NCBI GenBank assembly: GCA_017456805.1
Contig: JAFTIQ010000035.1
Span: 1-47,533 of the forward strand
Length of the DNA stretch: 47,533 bases
Reading direction: 5' to 3'
Source of the DNA: Lentisphaeria bacterium
Lineage (GTDB): Bacteria > Verrucomicrobiota > Lentisphaeria > Victivallales > UBA1829
The position numbers and the translations under genes were made by a program. Positions within the stretch are counted from its first letter, which is position 1. Each line of letters begins with the position of its first letter. Positions 47,424-47,533 of this stretch are shown piece by piece. The notes below the pieces were generated by a model that ran no database searches, was not told the DNA's origin, and saw only the letters and a program-made list of their open reading frames with translations.

Positions 47424-47533
47424 TTTTTTTTATCCCCCTTTTAATCTTGCAGAAAAAATCATCCTTGCTATTATTTTGTAAAACTCGTTGACTCAAAGGC
47501 TTTTACAACATTTCCATCGGTGTGTAAGAAACA

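Noticed and set aside
47476..47508. Inverted repeat TTGTAAAA/TTTTACAA as an attachment site after tRNA-Ser
   Set aside because: There is no copy of the tRNA 3' end downstream and no integrase in the window; the repeat alone is not enough.

Overview
The window looks like the chromosome of a Gram-negative PVC-superphylum bacterium, most likely Lentisphaerota (Victivallales-like). This is an inference, because there is no rRNA to test it. It rests on an operon ordered like the Akkermansia Amuc_1098-1102 pilus locus, signal-peptide lipoproteins and secretins that imply an outer membrane, a heptosyltransferase-type GT9 next to a GT4, and the carboxyspermidine route to spermidine. Genes are dense, often overlap by 1-4 bases, mostly have AAGGAG-like ribosome sites, and sit behind promoters with an unusually uniform -10 box (TATATT).

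Layout. 1-284: cut end of an IS30-type insertion sequence with four iterated end motifs. 444-863: zinc-ribbon/TM2 membrane protein. 943-3177: GH78 alpha-L-rhamnosidase. 3191-14602 (minus strand): a long operon starting with secG and running through an Amuc_1102-like protein, a PilM-PilN fusion, an Amuc_1100-like protein, an Amuc_1099-like protein, two tandem TPR-secretins and a small unknown protein, ending in a clear terminator. 14671-16096: a type IV pilin-like protein coupled to a ZIP metal transporter. 16163-20235: a lipoprotein, der, an orphan ABC-2 permease, and a divergent PurN-like formyltransferase. 20286-23144: a large AT-richer polytopic membrane protein with an internal duplication. 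23251-25248: rpsB-tsf. 25250-25500: intergenic repeats. 25503-26534: two secreted Pro/His repeat proteins. 26587-27693: ispG. 27803-30037: GT9-GT4 glycosyltransferase pair. 30031-32431: LolA-like lipoprotein and DUF1846 protein. 32533-32607: tRNA-Gly(GCC). 32707-37894: tyrS-gpmI-5'-3' exonuclease-rlmI-type operon. 38033-38488: yccF. 38611-42944: speA, carboxyspermidine dehydrogenase, nspC. 43014-43495: three tandem copies of a 153-bp repeat related to the one after tsf. 43570-47192: an IclR-controlled operon with an SDR, a GH16 enzyme and a galactonate-dehydratase-like enolase-superfamily enzyme. 47334-47423: tRNA-Ser(GGA).

How the genes work together. The 3.2-14.6 kb operon should build an envelope-spanning pilus-like or secretion machine: inner-membrane PilM/N and PilO-like parts, periplasmic parts and two outer-membrane secretins. 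No PilB/PilC/PilT motor genes are in the window, so those must be elsewhere or absent. The polyamine genes give arginine to agmatine, and putrescine plus aspartate semialdehyde to spermidine, with the agmatine-to-putrescine step missing here. The IclR, SDR, GH16 and dehydratase genes look like one inducible sugar or sugar-acid module. The GH78 enzyme points to plant or mucus glycan use.

All functions come from reading motifs and gene order; no database search was run.
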